Source of the DNA: UBA1724 sp963632245 | GTDB lineage: Bacteria > Verrucomicrobiota > Lentisphaeria > Oligosphaerales > Oligosphaeraceae | Assembly (NCBI GenBank): GCA_963632245.1 | Contig: CAVGTF010000006.1 | Location: 1-40,353, forward strand | Direction of reading: 5' to 3' | DNA: 40,353 nucleotides | In this document: positions 32,047 to 40,353 of the stretch, one piece after another | Layout: every line of letters starts with the position of its first letter | Position numbering within the stretch: the stretch's first letter is position 1 | Position numbers and translations under genes: made by a program | Notes under the pieces: model-generated | The model's input: the letters and a program-made list of their open reading frames with translations, nothing else | What the model was told of the DNA's origin: nothing | Databases searched by the model: none

Positions 32047-33672
32047 CTACATCCGCTCCCGCAGGCGCTGGATCAGCTGGTTGGTGGAGGGATCGTGATC
32101 CAGGGGCGCGTTCTTTCCGGCAGCGAAATCCTTCAGGATGCGCTTTGCCAGGACCTTTCCCAGCTGGACTCCCCACTGGTCGAAGGAATAGATATTCCAG
32201 AGGACACCCTGGGTGAAGATCTTCTGCTCATAGAGTGCCATGAGTCGTCCCAGGGTGCGGGGATTCAGCTGATCGGCCAGAATGGTATTGGTGGGTCGGT
32301 TGCCCTGGAAGGTCTTCTGGGCTGCCAATTCGGGGGAGAGTCCGGGCTCCTCGGAAAGGACCTGCTCGGTGGACTTTCCGAAGGCCAGCGCCTCTGTCTG
32401 AGCCACAAAATTCGCCATCAGCTTCTGGTGGTGGTCACCCACGGGAGTCTGGGAGCGGCAGAAGCCGATGAAATCCGCGGGAATGAGCTTGGTGCCCTGG
32501 TGGAGCAGCTGGAAGAAGGAGTGCTGGCTGTTGGTGCCGGGCTCGCCCCAGATCACGGGACCCGTCTGCCAGGTAACGGGATGGCCCTCCTTGTCCACGG
32601 ACTTTCCGTTGGATTCCATGGAGACCTGCTGCAGATGCGCGGCAAAACGGTGCATTGCCTGGTCGTAGGGAAGGATGGCGTGGGACTGTGCGCCGTAGAA
32701 GTTGTTATACCAGACGCCCAGGAGTGCCAGGATGACGGGCAGATTCTTTTCCAGGGGCGCGGTGCGGAAGTGGTTGTCCATCTCGTGATGGCCCTCCAGC
32801 ATTTCCACGAAGGCCTCGGGACCGATCTGGAGCATGATGGGCAGACCGATGGCGGAGCACAGGGAGTACCGTCCGCCCACCCAGTTCCAGAAGGCGAACA
32901 TATTGGCCACATCAATGCCAAAGCGGGAGACCTCCTCGGCATTGGTGGAGACGGCCACGAAATGCCGTGCGATTGCCTGAGTGGAGGCGAAGCTAGAGAG
33001 GATCCAATTGCGGGCGGTGCCGGCGTTGGTCATGGTCTCCTGGGTGGTGAAGGTCTTGGAGGCCACGATGAAGAGCGTCTCGGCGGGATCCAGTCCGCGC
33101 AGGGTATCGCAGATATGAAAACCGTCCACATTGGAGACGAAGAAGATCTTCAGGTTGGGAGTCCCGAAGGCCTTCAGCGCCTCGCAGGCCATCTTGGGAC
33201 CCAGGTCGCTGCCACCAATGCCGATGTTCACCACATTGCGGATGGGCTTTCCCGTGAAGCCCAGCCACTCGCCGGAGCGCACGCGGCGGCAGAAATCGGA
33301 CATCTGCGCCAGCACCCGATTGACCTCGGGCATCACATCCACGCCGTCCACATAGATGGGGGTGTTGGAGCGATTCCGCAGTGCCACATGGAGCACGGCG
33401 CGGTTTTCGGTGACATTGATCTTCTTGCCGGTGAACATGGCCTCCGCATTCTCCTGGAGATGCGCCTCGCGCGCCAGGTCGAAGAGGAGCTCCATGCCCT
33501 TCTGGTCAATGCGGTTCTTGGAGTAGTCCAGCAGGATATCCTGGAATTCCGCCTGGAAGGTCTCCGCGCGGTGGGGATCCTGCGCGAAGAGCTGAGCGAT
33601 GGTGGTGTCCTTGGTTTCCTCGTAGTGTTTCTGGAGGGCGTTCCAAGCGGGAGTGGAGGGATTCTTCATCAT
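32047..33672 (-). CDS. pgi: Glucose-6-phosphate isomerase
   Basis: This 541-residue enzyme interconverts glucose 6-phosphate and fructose 6-phosphate in glycolysis and gluconeogenesis. It is of the long E. coli/eukaryotic type. Conserved blocks are VNIGIGGSDLGPKM, ASKTFTTQETMTNA, the catalytic region GTNSQHSFFQLLHQG, and NIYSFDQWGVQLGK near the C-terminus. The start is placed at MMKNPSTPAWNAL, matching family N-termini; an ATG one codon later is equally possible. The frame stays open for 44 codons upstream, but that stretch has no homology and crosses into the tatD end. No strong ribosome-binding site is seen. Confidence 0.97.
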   Translation of the reverse strand: MMKNPSTPAWNALQKHYEETKDTTIAQLFAQDPHRAETFQAEFQDILLDYSKNRIDQKGMELLFDLAREAHLQENAEAMFTGKKINVTENRAVLHVALRNRSNTPIYVDGVDVMPEVNRVLAQMSDFCRRVRSGEWLGFTGKPIRNVVNIGIGGSDLGPKMACEALKAFGTPNLKIFFVSNVDGFHICDTLRGLDPAETLFIVASKTFTTQETMTNAGTARNWILSSFASTQAIARHFVAVSTNAEEVSRFGIDVANMFAFWNWVGGRYSLCSAIGLPIMLQIGPEAFVEMLEGHHEMDNHFRTAPLEKNLPVILALLGVWYNNFYGAQSHAILPYDQAMHRFAAHLQQVSMESNGKSVDKEGHPVTWQTGPVIWGEPGTNSQHSFFQLLHQGTKLIPADFIGFCRSQTPVGDHHQKLMANFVAQTEALAFGKSTEQVLSEEPGLSPELAAQKTFQGNRPTNTILADQLNPRTLGRLMALYEQKIFTQGVLWNIYSFDQWGVQLGKVLAKRILKDFAAGKNAPLDHDPSTNQLIQRLRERM

Positions 33673-33743
33673 TTTAGGAAAGGTCTCTTGTTCTGGGAAT
33701 TTATCTCCCCGAAACATCAGGGAGGAAAAGAGAGTCGAGGGTC

Positions 33744-34472
33744 TCAACACTCGATATTGAAGGCCCTCTGAGAATTTACAGCCAGTGCGCCGGCGAGTTC
33801 CCACGGGTCCTCGCCGCGGAGGCGCGCCAGGAAGTCAATCACCTGTGAGAGTTCATCGGGGGAGTGTTTCCGGAAGGGCCAGTCGCTTTCCACCAGCAAC
33901 CGATCCTGCGGAATTTTCTCCAGCGCCTCACGGAAATTCTTTCCGCAATTCAGGGCATCGAAGCCAATGGAAAGCTGTAGATTCGGGAATTGCAGGAGCC
34001 GGTGCGCCACCTGCCAGCTGCCATGGAAGCCATGAATCACCACAGGGACTGCAGAGAAGTCCTCCAGAATGTCAATCGCCGTTTGCCAGCAACGCACCAA
34101 GTGCACCACCGCCACACGCTGGAAACGACCCGCCAGCTCCAGCTGTTCCACAAACCAGGGGATCTGTGCTTCCAGCGGCGGGCGACCGGGAGTGCCATCC
34201 AGACCGATTTCTCCCACCATGCTCTTGGGAAACTGCTCCAAGTATTCAGCGAGGATAGAGACTTCCCTCTTCCGCTGCATGTCCGGAGAGATATACCAGG
34301 GATGGATTCCCAGCGCGTAGCGCAGCGTGCCGCCGGAGCGGTAGCATCTATCCAAAACCGGTTGCCACTCTGAATACTTGGTAGCGCAGATGACGCCGCC
34401 TGCGAAGCCCGCGCCATTCCAGTGCAGGTCGTCCTCAACAGGCAAGTGCAGATGAGAATCCCAGAAGAACAT
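33744..34472 (-). CDS. TatD-family metal-dependent hydrolase
   Basis: This 242-residue amidohydrolase-fold protein fits the TatD family, which includes 3'-5' exonucleases acting on DNA and RNA ends. The metal ligands are in order: HLH (H7, H9) in FFWDSHLHLP, the glutamate of MVGEIGLDG, the histidine of VVHLVRCW, the histidine of VVIHGFHGS and the aspartate of LLVESDWPF. It is slightly shorter than E. coli TatD (260). The start at MFFWDSH is chosen because the family begins there; no strong Shine-Dalgarno is visible. It lies 19 bp after purL. Substrate is not established from sequence. Confidence 0.9.
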   Translation of the reverse strand: MFFWDSHLHLPVEDDLHWNGAGFAGGVICATKYSEWQPVLDRCYRSGGTLRYALGIHPWYISPDMQRKREVSILAEYLEQFPKSMVGEIGLDGTPGRPPLEAQIPWFVEQLELAGRFQRVAVVHLVRCWQTAIDILEDFSAVPVVIHGFHGSWQVAHRLLQFPNLQLSIGFDALNCGKNFREALEKIPQDRLLVESDWPFRKHSPDELSQVIDFLARLRGEDPWELAGALAVNSQRAFNIEC

Positions 34473-34491
34473 AGGAAGAGTGTCGCTGCAA

Positions 34492-37400
34492 TTACAAGAA
34501 GTATTCCACGCCACTGAGGAAGATTCCCTGGTCTTTCACGCCGGGCACATTCTTGCCCAGCTGATCGTCCAGAGAACGTTCGGAGTGTCCCATCTTACCC
34601 AAGACGCGTCCGTCAGGAGAGGTGATTCCCTCGATGGCATTTACGGAGCCATTGGGATTCCAGGGCATCTCGTTGGCGGGACGGCCCTCCAGATCCGCAT
34701 ACTGGAAGGCGACCTGACCATTGGCGACCAGCTGCGACACCTGCTCGGGACTGGCGTAGAAACGACCCTCGCCGTGGGAGATGGCGACTTCGTGGACATC
34801 GCCCACCTGCGCATGGCGCAGCCAGGGGGACTTAACGGAGGCGACCACGGTGCGCGCCATGGTGGCCACGTGTCGGCCCAGGGTATTGAAGGTCAGGGTA
34901 GGCGCGTCGTGGTCCAGTGCGGGTAGAATTTCGCCGTAGGGGACCAATCCCAGCTTGATGAGTGCCTGGAAGCCGTTGCAGATTCCCAGCACCAGTCCGT
35001 CGCGCTTCTGGAGGAGTTCCTCCATGGCCTCGCGGACGCGGGGATTCCGGAAGGTAGTGGCGATGAACTTTCCGGAGCCATCGGGCTCGTCACCGCCAGA
35101 GAAGCCTCCGGGGAAGGCAACGATCTGCGCATTCCGGATGCCCTTCACCAGGGCCTCCACGGACTCCTCGATGCAGACAGCCGAGAGATTCCGCACCAGA
35201 ATGCGTTCGGGGATTGCGCCAGCCAGCGCGAAGGCATTGGCGGTATCGACCTCGCAGTTGGTGCCGGGGAAGACGGGGATCAGGACCCTAGGGCGCGCGC
35301 ACTTGGTGGCGGGGGTGAGGGTGCTGCGGGTGCGGCAGGGCTCCCAGGTCGCCACGGGGACCTCGGGGTGCCGGGTAGGGAAGATCTTCTCCAGGGGGCG
35401 CTCCCAGGTGGGAATGGCCTCATGGAGAGGGTAGCGCATCTTGTTGCCGATGGTAATGGCCGCGTCGTCGGTGGTCTTACCGATGACGGGATATCCGGGT
35501 AGCTCCTCGGTGCTCTCCACCAGGATGGCGCCGTATTCCGGAACAAAGAGAGATCCCAGCTCGGCGGGCGCCTCGCCACGGAAGCCAATCAGATTGCCGA
35601 AGCACATCTTGGTGAGGGCGACGGCGATGCCGCCGCGGCCCACGGTCTGCGCCGCCAGGATCTTCCCCTCGCGGATGAAGTCCCGCAGGGCGGTGAAGTT
35701 CTTGCGGAGTCCCGCGAAATCAGGAGTGCCATCCGCCATGCGGTTGACGGGCAGCAGCGAAACCAGGTGTCCCGCGCCCTTGAATTCGGGGCTCACCACA
35801 TTCCGGGCATCGCCGGCGACCACGGCAAAGCAGACCAGGGATGGCGGAACGGTGAGGTGCTCGAAGGTGCCGGACATGGAGTCCTTTCCGCCAATGGCGG
35901 CGGTGCCGAATTCCAGCTGTGCGCGGAGTCCGCCCAGGACGGCTGCCAGGGGCTGTCCCCACTTTTCGGGGGCGGTGCCCAGGTGTTCGAAGTATTCCTG
36001 GAAGGAGAGGCGCGCCTTCAGGGCATCGCCGCCGGCGGCGGCCAGCTTTGCCAGGGATTCGGTCACGGAGTAGATCGCGCCGTGGAAGGGGCTCCAGGAG
36101 CACAGGTAGGGATCGTATCCATGGCTCATGAGGGTGCAGCACTCGGTCTTGCCCTCGGTGGGCAGCTTCGCCGCCATCGCCTCGTTGGGAGTCAGGCGGG
36201 TCTTGCCGCCGTAGGGCTCCAGGATCGTGGCCGCGCCGATGGTGCCATCGAAGCGCTCCACCAATCCCTTCTGGGAGCAGACATTCAGGTCCTGAATGGC
36301 GTCCATCCAGCGGGGCAACAGGTCATCGACTTTCGGCGCCACGAAGGGATTTTCCTCGGCCTTGGGGGCCTGGACCTTCACTTCGATATGCTGGGTCACG
36401 CCATTGGTATCCAGGAAAGCGCGGGAGAGATCCACAATGCGCTTGCCGCGCCAGCTCATCTCCAGACGGGGCGCCTCGGTGACCACGGCCACGGGAGTGG
36501 CCTCCAGGTTCTCCTGGAAAGAGAGCTCCAGCGCCTTTCCCACATTCTCGGGGGCCACCACCACCGCCATGCGCTCCTGGGATTCGGAGATCGCCAGCTC
36601 GGTGCCATCCAGACCCTCGTACTTCTTGGGCACGGCATCCAAATCGATCTTCAGGCCGGGCGCCAGCTCGCCGATAGCCACGGAGACGCCGCCGGCACCG
36701 AAGTCGTTGCAGCGCTTCACCAGGCGGGAGAACTCTCCGCGGCGGAAGAGCCGCTGGATATTTCGTTCGGTGAGGGGATTACCCTTCTGCACCTCGGCAC
36801 CGCAAGTCTGCAGGGACTCCTCGGTGTGCGCCTTGGAGGAACCAGTGGCGCCGCCACAGCCATCGCGACCGGTCTTGCCGCCAATCAGCAGAATCACATC
36901 GCCGGCCTCCGGAACCATGCGGACCACATTGGCCTTCGGAGCGGCGGCAATGACGGCGCCCAGCTCCAGGCGCTTCGCCACGAATCCGGGGTGGTAGTAC
37001 TCCTGGACCTTTCCGGCTGCCAGACCAATCTGGTTGCCGTAGGAGGAGTATCCCCCCGCTGCGGTGCGAGTGATCTTCCGCTGGGGAAGTTTTCCGGGGA
37101 GCGTCTGCTCCACGGGAGTGCGGGGATCGCCTGCGCCAGTGATGCGCATTGCCTGGTAGACGTAGGAGCGTCCGGAGAGGGGATCGCGGATGGCACCACC
37201 CAGACAGGTCGCCGCGCCACCGAAGGGCTCGATCTCGGTGGGGTGATTGTGAGTCTCGTTCTTGAACATCACCAGCCAGGGCTCCTTCTTGCCGTCAATC
37301 TCCGCCTCCACCTCGATGGAACAGGCGTTGATCTCCTCGGAGGCATCCAGGTCCTCCAGCTTGCCCTGTCGCTTCAGCTCACGGCCGCCAATGGTTCCGG

Positions 37401-38235
37401 CGTCCATGAGGCACAGCGTCTTGTTCTCGCGGCCCAGCTCCTTGCGGATCTCCAGATACTTCTGGAAGGCCTCCTGGATGGGTCGCGCCAGCACCTCGAA
37501 GTCCGCCGGGAAGTCCACCTTGTCCAGGCTAGTATGGAAGGTGGTGTGGCGGCAGTGGTCGGACCAGTAGGTATCGATGACCTTGATCTCGGTGAAAGTG
37601 GGCTCGCGCTTCTCCTGGTCCCGGAAATACTCCTGGACAAACGCCAGATCCTGGGCGCTCATGGCCAATCCCAGAGAACGCACCAGATCCTCAATCTCCT
37701 TCTGGGAGAGCGTCAGGAAACCGGACATCGTCCGCACATCCTCCGGCATGGCCACCGTCATCTCCAGGGTATCGGGCTTCACTCCCATGACCGCCTCGCG
37801 GCTCTCCACGGGATTGATGATGTACTTCTTCACCCGACGGATCTCGTCCTCGGTCAAATCGCCGAAGAGGGCATAGAGGGTCGCGGTGCGCACCAGGGGT
37901 CGCTCCTTCTGGGTCAGTAGCTGGATGCACTGCGCCGCGGAGTCCGCACGGACATCATACTGTCCCGGCAAGTACTCCACCGCGAACCAGATGGCACCGG
38001 GGAACTCGGGGTGCACATCCACGAAGACATCATCACAGTTGGGCTCAGAAAGCACCGACTCGCGGGCCGCCAGGAACTCCTCCTCCGTCAAACCAGAAAG
38101 ATCGTAGCGCTTGAAAAGCCGAAGACCCAACAAATTCTTCAGTCCCAGGGTCTCCCGAAGATCGGACAGGAGGTTCTGTGCCTCCACGTCAAAGCCGGGA
38201 CGCTTTTCCACAAACGCGCGAAATACGGTGCTCAT
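34492..38235 (-). CDS. purL: Phosphoribosylformylglycinamidine synthase, single-chain
   Basis: This 1247-residue enzyme carries out the fourth step of purine synthesis, converting FGAR to FGAM with ATP and glutamine. It combines the two AIRS-like halves (EIKVIDTYWSDHCRHTTFHT, NETHNHPTEIEPFGGAATC, AIGGKDSMSG) with a C-terminal class I glutaminase domain (about 985-1247). In that domain LGICNGFQ holds the nucleophile C1086. It therefore needs neither PurS nor a separate PurQ. Many motifs resemble the clostridial/Bacteroidetes single-chain clade rather than the E. coli clade. An AAGGAG box lies before the ATG at MSTVFRAF; the open frame further upstream crosses non-coding DNA. It leads the long minus-strand gene run. 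Confidence 0.96.
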   Translation of the reverse strand: MSTVFRAFVEKRPGFDVEAQNLLSDLRETLGLKNLLGLRLFKRYDLSGLTEEEFLAARESVLSEPNCDDVFVDVHPEFPGAIWFAVEYLPGQYDVRADSAAQCIQLLTQKERPLVRTATLYALFGDLTEDEIRRVKKYIINPVESREAVMGVKPDTLEMTVAMPEDVRTMSGFLTLSQKEIEDLVRSLGLAMSAQDLAFVQEYFRDQEKREPTFTEIKVIDTYWSDHCRHTTFHTSLDKVDFPADFEVLARPIQEAFQKYLEIRKELGRENKTLCLMDAGTIGGRELKRQGKLEDLDASEEINACSIEVEAEIDGKKEPWLVMFKNETHNHPTEIEPFGGAATCLGGAIRDPLSGRSYVYQAMRITGAGDPRTPVEQTLPGKLPQRKITRTAAGGYSSYGNQIGLAAGKVQEYYHPGFVAKRLELGAVIAAAPKANVVRMVPEAGDVILLIGGKTGRDGCGGATGSSKAHTEESLQTCGAEVQKGNPLTERNIQRLFRRGEFSRLVKRCNDFGAGGVSVAIGELAPGLKIDLDAVPKKYEGLDGTELAISESQERMAVVVAPENVGKALELSFQENLEATPVAVVTEAPRLEMSWRGKRIVDLSRAFLDTNGVTQHIEVKVQAPKAEENPFVAPKVDDLLPRWMDAIQDLNVCSQKGLVERFDGTIGAATILEPYGGKTRLTPNEAMAAKLPTEGKTECCTLMSHGYDPYLCSWSPFHGAIYSVTESLAKLAAAGGDALKARLSFQEYFEHLGTAPEKWGQPLAAVLGGLRAQLEFGTAAIGGKDSMSGTFEHLTVPPSLVCFAVVAGDARNVVSPEFKGAGHLVSLLPVNRMADGTPDFAGLRKNFTALRDFIREGKILAAQTVGRGGIAVALTKMCFGNLIGFRGEAPAELGSLFVPEYGAILVESTEELPGYPVIGKTTDDAAITIGNKMRYPLHEAIPTWERPLEKIFPTRHPEVPVATWEPCRTRSTLTPATKCARPRVLIPVFPGTNCEVDTANAFALAGAIPERILVRNLSAVCIEESVEALVKGIRNAQIVAFPGGFSGGDEPDGSGKFIATTFRNPRVREAMEELLQKRDGLVLGICNGFQALIKLGLVPYGEILPALDHDAPTLTFNTLGRHVATMARTVVASVKSPWLRHAQVGDVHEVAISHGEGRFYASPEQVSQLVANGQVAFQYADLEGRPANEMPWNPNGSVNAIEGITSPDGRVLGKMGHSERSLDDQLGKNVPGVKDQGIFLSGVEYFL

Positions 38236-38368
38236 CTTGTTACTCCTTGACAGGAAAGAGGATAAAGAGATATGAACAAAGGGGTCTCTGCGGGCCGCCA
38301 TCAGGCGAAAACCGGACGAAAGGCAGAATATAATGCCCGGCAACTACCCCGGGGCAGGGAGAAAAAAA

Positions 38369-38396
38369 GGAGGAAGGAGGAAGGAGGAAGGAGGAA
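38369..38396. repeat. GGAGGAA heptamer repeat, 4 copies (inverted copy B edge)
   Basis: Four perfect GGAGGAA copies preceded by seven A are the exact reverse complement of the TTCCTCC array and T run at 248-282. They mark the left end of copy B. The gene-free region 38236-38813 (578 bp) consists of the purL leader, this array, the hairpin array, the 77-bp triplication and the phosphoesterase leader. Confidence 0.96.
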
Positions 38397-38405
38397 GTTA
38401 AGCCA

Positions 38406-38502
38406 GGGTTTCGGCTTCCGCCCGAAACCCATCGCCGGGTCGAACCCGGCGATTCCGCCAATGCGCGCCCGAATTGGCGCGCTAGTACCGCCTAGCGGCG
38501 GA
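38406..38502. repeat. Multi-hairpin intergenic repeat, copy B (inverted)
   Basis: In plus-strand order the hairpins are GGGTTTCGG/CCGAAACCC (38406-38430), ATCGCCGGGT/ACCCGGCGAT (38431-38453), GCGCGCC/GGCGCGC (38463-38482) and CCGCC/GGCGG (38488-38501). They match copy A (151-238) in reverse order and orientation. Stem bases differ in the second hairpin and stem length in the first, yet all pairs are kept. The last hairpin is also the first part of the 77-bp tandem unit. Confidence 0.88.
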
Positions 38503-38717
38503 ACCATGCATTGCACATTGCAACGCAGCGCGCCGCAGGCGTGGCCTCACTTCCTCCTTCCTCACCGCCTAGCGGCGGAACCATGCATTGCACATTGCAA
38601 CGCAGCGCGCCGCAGGCGTGGCCTCACTTCCTCCTTCCTCACCGCCTAGCGGCGGAACCATGCATTGCACATTGCAACGCAGCGCGCCGCAGGCGTGGCC
38701 TCACTTCCTCCTTCCTC
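38487..38717. repeat. 77-bp unit in three exact tandem copies
   Basis: Copies start at 38487, 38564 and 38641 and are identical over 77 bp. Each unit has a CCGCC/GGCGG hairpin, ATTGCAC-type heptamer sequence, a CGCCGCAGGCG hairpin and a TTCCTCCTTCCTC tract. It is thus a shortened version of copy A. The third copy runs into additional heptamer sequence and a T run ending in TGCATT, as copy A does. There are no unique spacers, so it is not a CRISPR array. It can be translated in frame with the phosphoesterase gene, but such an extension is not credible. Confidence 0.97.
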
Positions 38718-38741
38718 CTTCCTCCTTTTTCTGCATTGAAT

Positions 38742-38747
38742 TATAGT
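38742..38747 (+). promoter_or_regulatory. Possible -10 box of the phosphoesterase gene
   Basis: TATAGT lies directly after the repeat and 66 nt before the ATG. No -35 box of good quality is present; the heptamer tract occupies that place. It shares the string ATTATAGTA with the region before guaB. Confidence 0.25.
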
Positions 38748-38813
38748 AACGGGATTCCCCTTTTCCCCATCCCCGCGCAACGGGGAGAAACCGAACACTT
38801 CTCCCGGCCCCTC

Positions 38814-39572
38814 ATGAGAATTGGAGTACTCAGCGACATCCACGGAAATCTAGAAGCCCTAGATGCGGTATTGAACGATGCCGACAGCCAGGACGTCACC
38901 CACTTTGTGTGCCTTGGGGACTTCGTGGGCTACAACGCGGATCCGCAGGGATGCGTCGATCGGATGCGTTCACTGCCGTGTCTAGGGTCGGTGCAGGGCA
39001 ACCACGACTACGTGGCGGCCAGCCGGATCTCTCCGGAGCGCTTCAATCCCATTGCGCAAAAATCGGCGTTATGGACGCAGAAACACCTGAATGAATCCGC
39101 GCGGTCCTTCCTGGCGGGTCTCCCCATGACGCTGCGGATCCAGATTCCGGAGAAGGATGGCGCGGATGCCTTCCTGATTGCCCACGCCTCCATGGCATCC
39201 GCCGACTCCTGGCCATACCTGGTCAATATCCCCACGGTCCTGGCGTGCTTCCGGGAAATGCCCCTGGAGCGACTCTGTTTCGTGGGGCACACACACATAC
39301 CCTTCCTCTTCGCCCTCCAGGACGAAACGCTCCACGGCGGACAACTCTCCGAAGAGCTCCTCATCTCCGAGGACGCCCAATACGTGATCAACGTGGGCAG
39401 CGTGGGACAGCCCCGTGACGGCAATCCCCTGGCCTCCTACGGCGTCTACGACACCCGAAGCAAGACCTTCTTCCACCGGAGAGTGCAATACTCCCTCTCC
39501 GATACGCAGCGGAAGATCCTGGATGCCGGACTCCCCGAGCGCTGCGCATCCCGCCTGGCATTTGGCGAATAG
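38814..39572 (+). CDS. Calcineurin-like metallophosphoesterase
   Basis: This 252-residue protein has the full metallophosphoesterase ligand set: D8 and H10 (LSDIHGN), D36 (LGDFVGY), N63-H64-D65 (GNHD), a histidine in IAHASM and two in VGHTHIPF. It resembles the YfcE/MPP phosphodiesterase group with a Gly-Tyr after the second motif. Similar proteins act on cyclic nucleotides, dinucleoside polyphosphates or nucleic acids, so the substrate is open. The start is at MRIGVLSDIHGN because the fold begins there. The reading frame is open upstream through the 77-bp repeats, but that sequence is non-coding. The gene lies 57 bp before the glycosyltransferase gene. Confidence 0.93.
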   Translation: MRIGVLSDIHGNLEALDAVLNDADSQDVTHFVCLGDFVGYNADPQGCVDRMRSLPCLGSVQGNHDYVAASRISPERFNPIAQKSALWTQKHLNESARSFLAGLPMTLRIQIPEKDGADAFLIAHASMASADSWPYLVNIPTVLACFREMPLERLCFVGHTHIPFLFALQDETLHGGQLSEELLISEDAQYVINVGSVGQPRDGNPLASYGVYDTRSKTFFHRRVQYSLSDTQRKILDAGLPERCASRLAFGE

Positions 39573-39629
39573 ACGAGCGCAAACCGCCACCGACGCGTCC
39601 GCCGGCGGAACCCCTCCCCTTTGTTTTCC

Positions 39630-40353
39630 GTGAAACTCCTGATCGTCAAGCCCAGCAGCCTGGGAGACATCATCCACGCACTCTTCGCCGTGCAACAGCT
39701 GCGCGGACAGCTCCCGCAAGCGGAGATCTGGTGGGTGGCAAACGACTCCCTCTGCGATCTGGTGGGGCTCTGTCCCGACCTGCATGTCATTCCCTTCCCC
39801 CGAAAGGCCCTGGGGCGTTGCTCTTGGAAGGCCTTCCGGGGATTCCTGAAAGCGCTGCGCGCCAACAGCTTCGACGCGGTCCTGGACTTCCAGGGTCTCC
39901 TGCGCAGCGCGCTGATCACCTACGCCGCAAAATCGCCTCTGCGGTACGGCTTTTCCGATGCGCGGGAGGGCGCGCGGCTCTTCTACAATCGTGTGGTGAA
40001 GGTCCCCGCCGGTCCCATCCACGCCGTAGAGAAGAATCTCCTGCTGGTGAAGCGCTTCCTGGAGGACCAGGGACTCGCCCTCCCCGACGGCGCCTACACG
40101 GATCTCCCCCTCGCACTCCCCGAAGACTGGCAGTCCGCCGCCGATGAATTACTGGAAAAGAGCGGCCTCTCTGGACGACCGCTGGTGGCCGTGGGATGCG
40201 CTTCCCGCTGGGACAGCAAGTCCTGGCCCGAGGACTTCTTCGCCGACGTCCTGAAGGAGGTCCACCGGCTGCGCCCCGATGCGGGCATCTGGCTCTTGGG
40301 CTCCCCCGACGAAGCGCCCCGTGCCGAGCAAGTGAAGGCGCTCTGCGGAGAGA
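39630..40353 (+). CDS. GT9-family heptosyltransferase, truncated by window edge
   Basis: The reading frame opens with GTG and runs off the window after 241 codons, without a stop. The N-terminus MKLLIVKPSSLGDIIHALFA is the hallmark of family 9 glycosyltransferases such as WaaC and WaaF. These add heptose to the inner core of lipopolysaccharide in the cytoplasm. Further family features are AEIWWVANDSLCDLV, AVLDFQGLLRSAL and, near the edge, VAVGCASRWDSKSWPEDFF, the start of the nucleotide-sugar domain. WaaC-like is the best guess; lipid-A core structure in this group is not known. It may be in an operon with the phosphoesterase. Confidence 0.9.
   Translation, partial: MKLLIVKPSSLGDIIHALFAVQQLRGQLPQAEIWWVANDSLCDLVGLCPDLHVIPFPRKALGRCSWKAFRGFLKALRANSFDAVLDFQGLLRSALITYAAKSPLRYGFSDAREGARLFYNRVVKVPAGPIHAVEKNLLLVKRFLEDQGLALPDGAYTDLPLALPEDWQSAADELLEKSGLSGRPLVAVGCASRWDSKSWPEDFFADVLKEVHRLRPDAGIWLLGSPDEAPRAEQVKALCGE

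Noticed and set aside
38487..38717. CRISPR array
   Set aside because: The 77-bp units are identical and contiguous; there are no unique spacers and no cas genes.
38511..38813. N-terminal extension of the phosphoesterase through the 77-bp repeats
   Set aside because: The frame is open, but the repeats are non-coding modules shared with 1-288 and the conserved fold starts at 38814.

Overview
This window reads as a chromosomal segment of a GC-rich, Gram-negative bacterium of the PVC superphylum, most likely Verrucomicrobiota in the broad sense (Lentisphaeria, Opitutae or Verrucomicrobiae type). The best evidence is a four-gene cluster (7671-16115) with the order and architecture of the Akkermansia Amuc_1101-1098 pilus-like locus: a PilM-like ATPase-fold protein joined to a PilN-like part, a PilO-like inner-membrane protein, a zinc-ribbon/EF-hand membrane protein and a very large secretin. 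A GT9 heptosyltransferase-like gene and the secretin indicate an outer membrane. The phylum is inferred from gene content, not from a marker-gene tree.

Layout. Positions 1-288 hold no gene but a mosaic repeat built of three heptamer tandem repeats and five successive hairpins. On the plus strand follow a MacB/FtsX-type permease, rpsD with its own promoter and terminator, a translationally coupled bioF-bioG-bioC operon for pimeloyl-ACP and 7-keto-8-aminopelargonate synthesis, a small membrane protein, guaB with a strong terminator, and the secretin/pilus-like operon, closed by two consecutive hairpins. From 16347 to 38235 every gene is on the minus strand. In transcription order these are purL, a TatD-family hydrolase, pgi, a large DUF4175-like coiled-coil membrane protein, rpmA, mtaB, a Nif3-family protein, gyrB, gyrA, ahcY, an MtaD-type deaminase and a PfkB-family kinase. 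A second copy of the mosaic repeat lies at 38365-38740, in inverted orientation and enlarged by an exact 77-bp triplication. The plus strand then resumes with a calcineurin-like phosphoesterase and a GT9 glycosyltransferase cut by the window edge.

How the genes fit together. AhcY and the MtaD-type deaminase both act on S-adenosylhomocysteine, so the distal end of the gyrase gene run looks like a methyl-cycle module. BioC, BioG and BioF cover entry into biotin synthesis, but bioA, bioD and bioB are not here. The four pilus-like genes follow the pilM-N-O-P-Q order of type IV pilus alignment and outer-membrane pore complexes, and all four proteins carry unusual low-complexity Met/Gly/Ser/Asp segments.

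Most worth a second look are: the two-copy multi-hairpin mosaic repeat, whose stems change while pairing is kept; the secretin cluster with its shared low-complexity segments, 20-residue poly-Asp run and paired metal-binding motifs; and a 46-nt strictly alternating pyrimidine-purine (Z-DNA-prone) tract about 215 bp upstream of gyrB. I found no tRNA, rRNA, CRISPR array, insertion sequence or phage gene.
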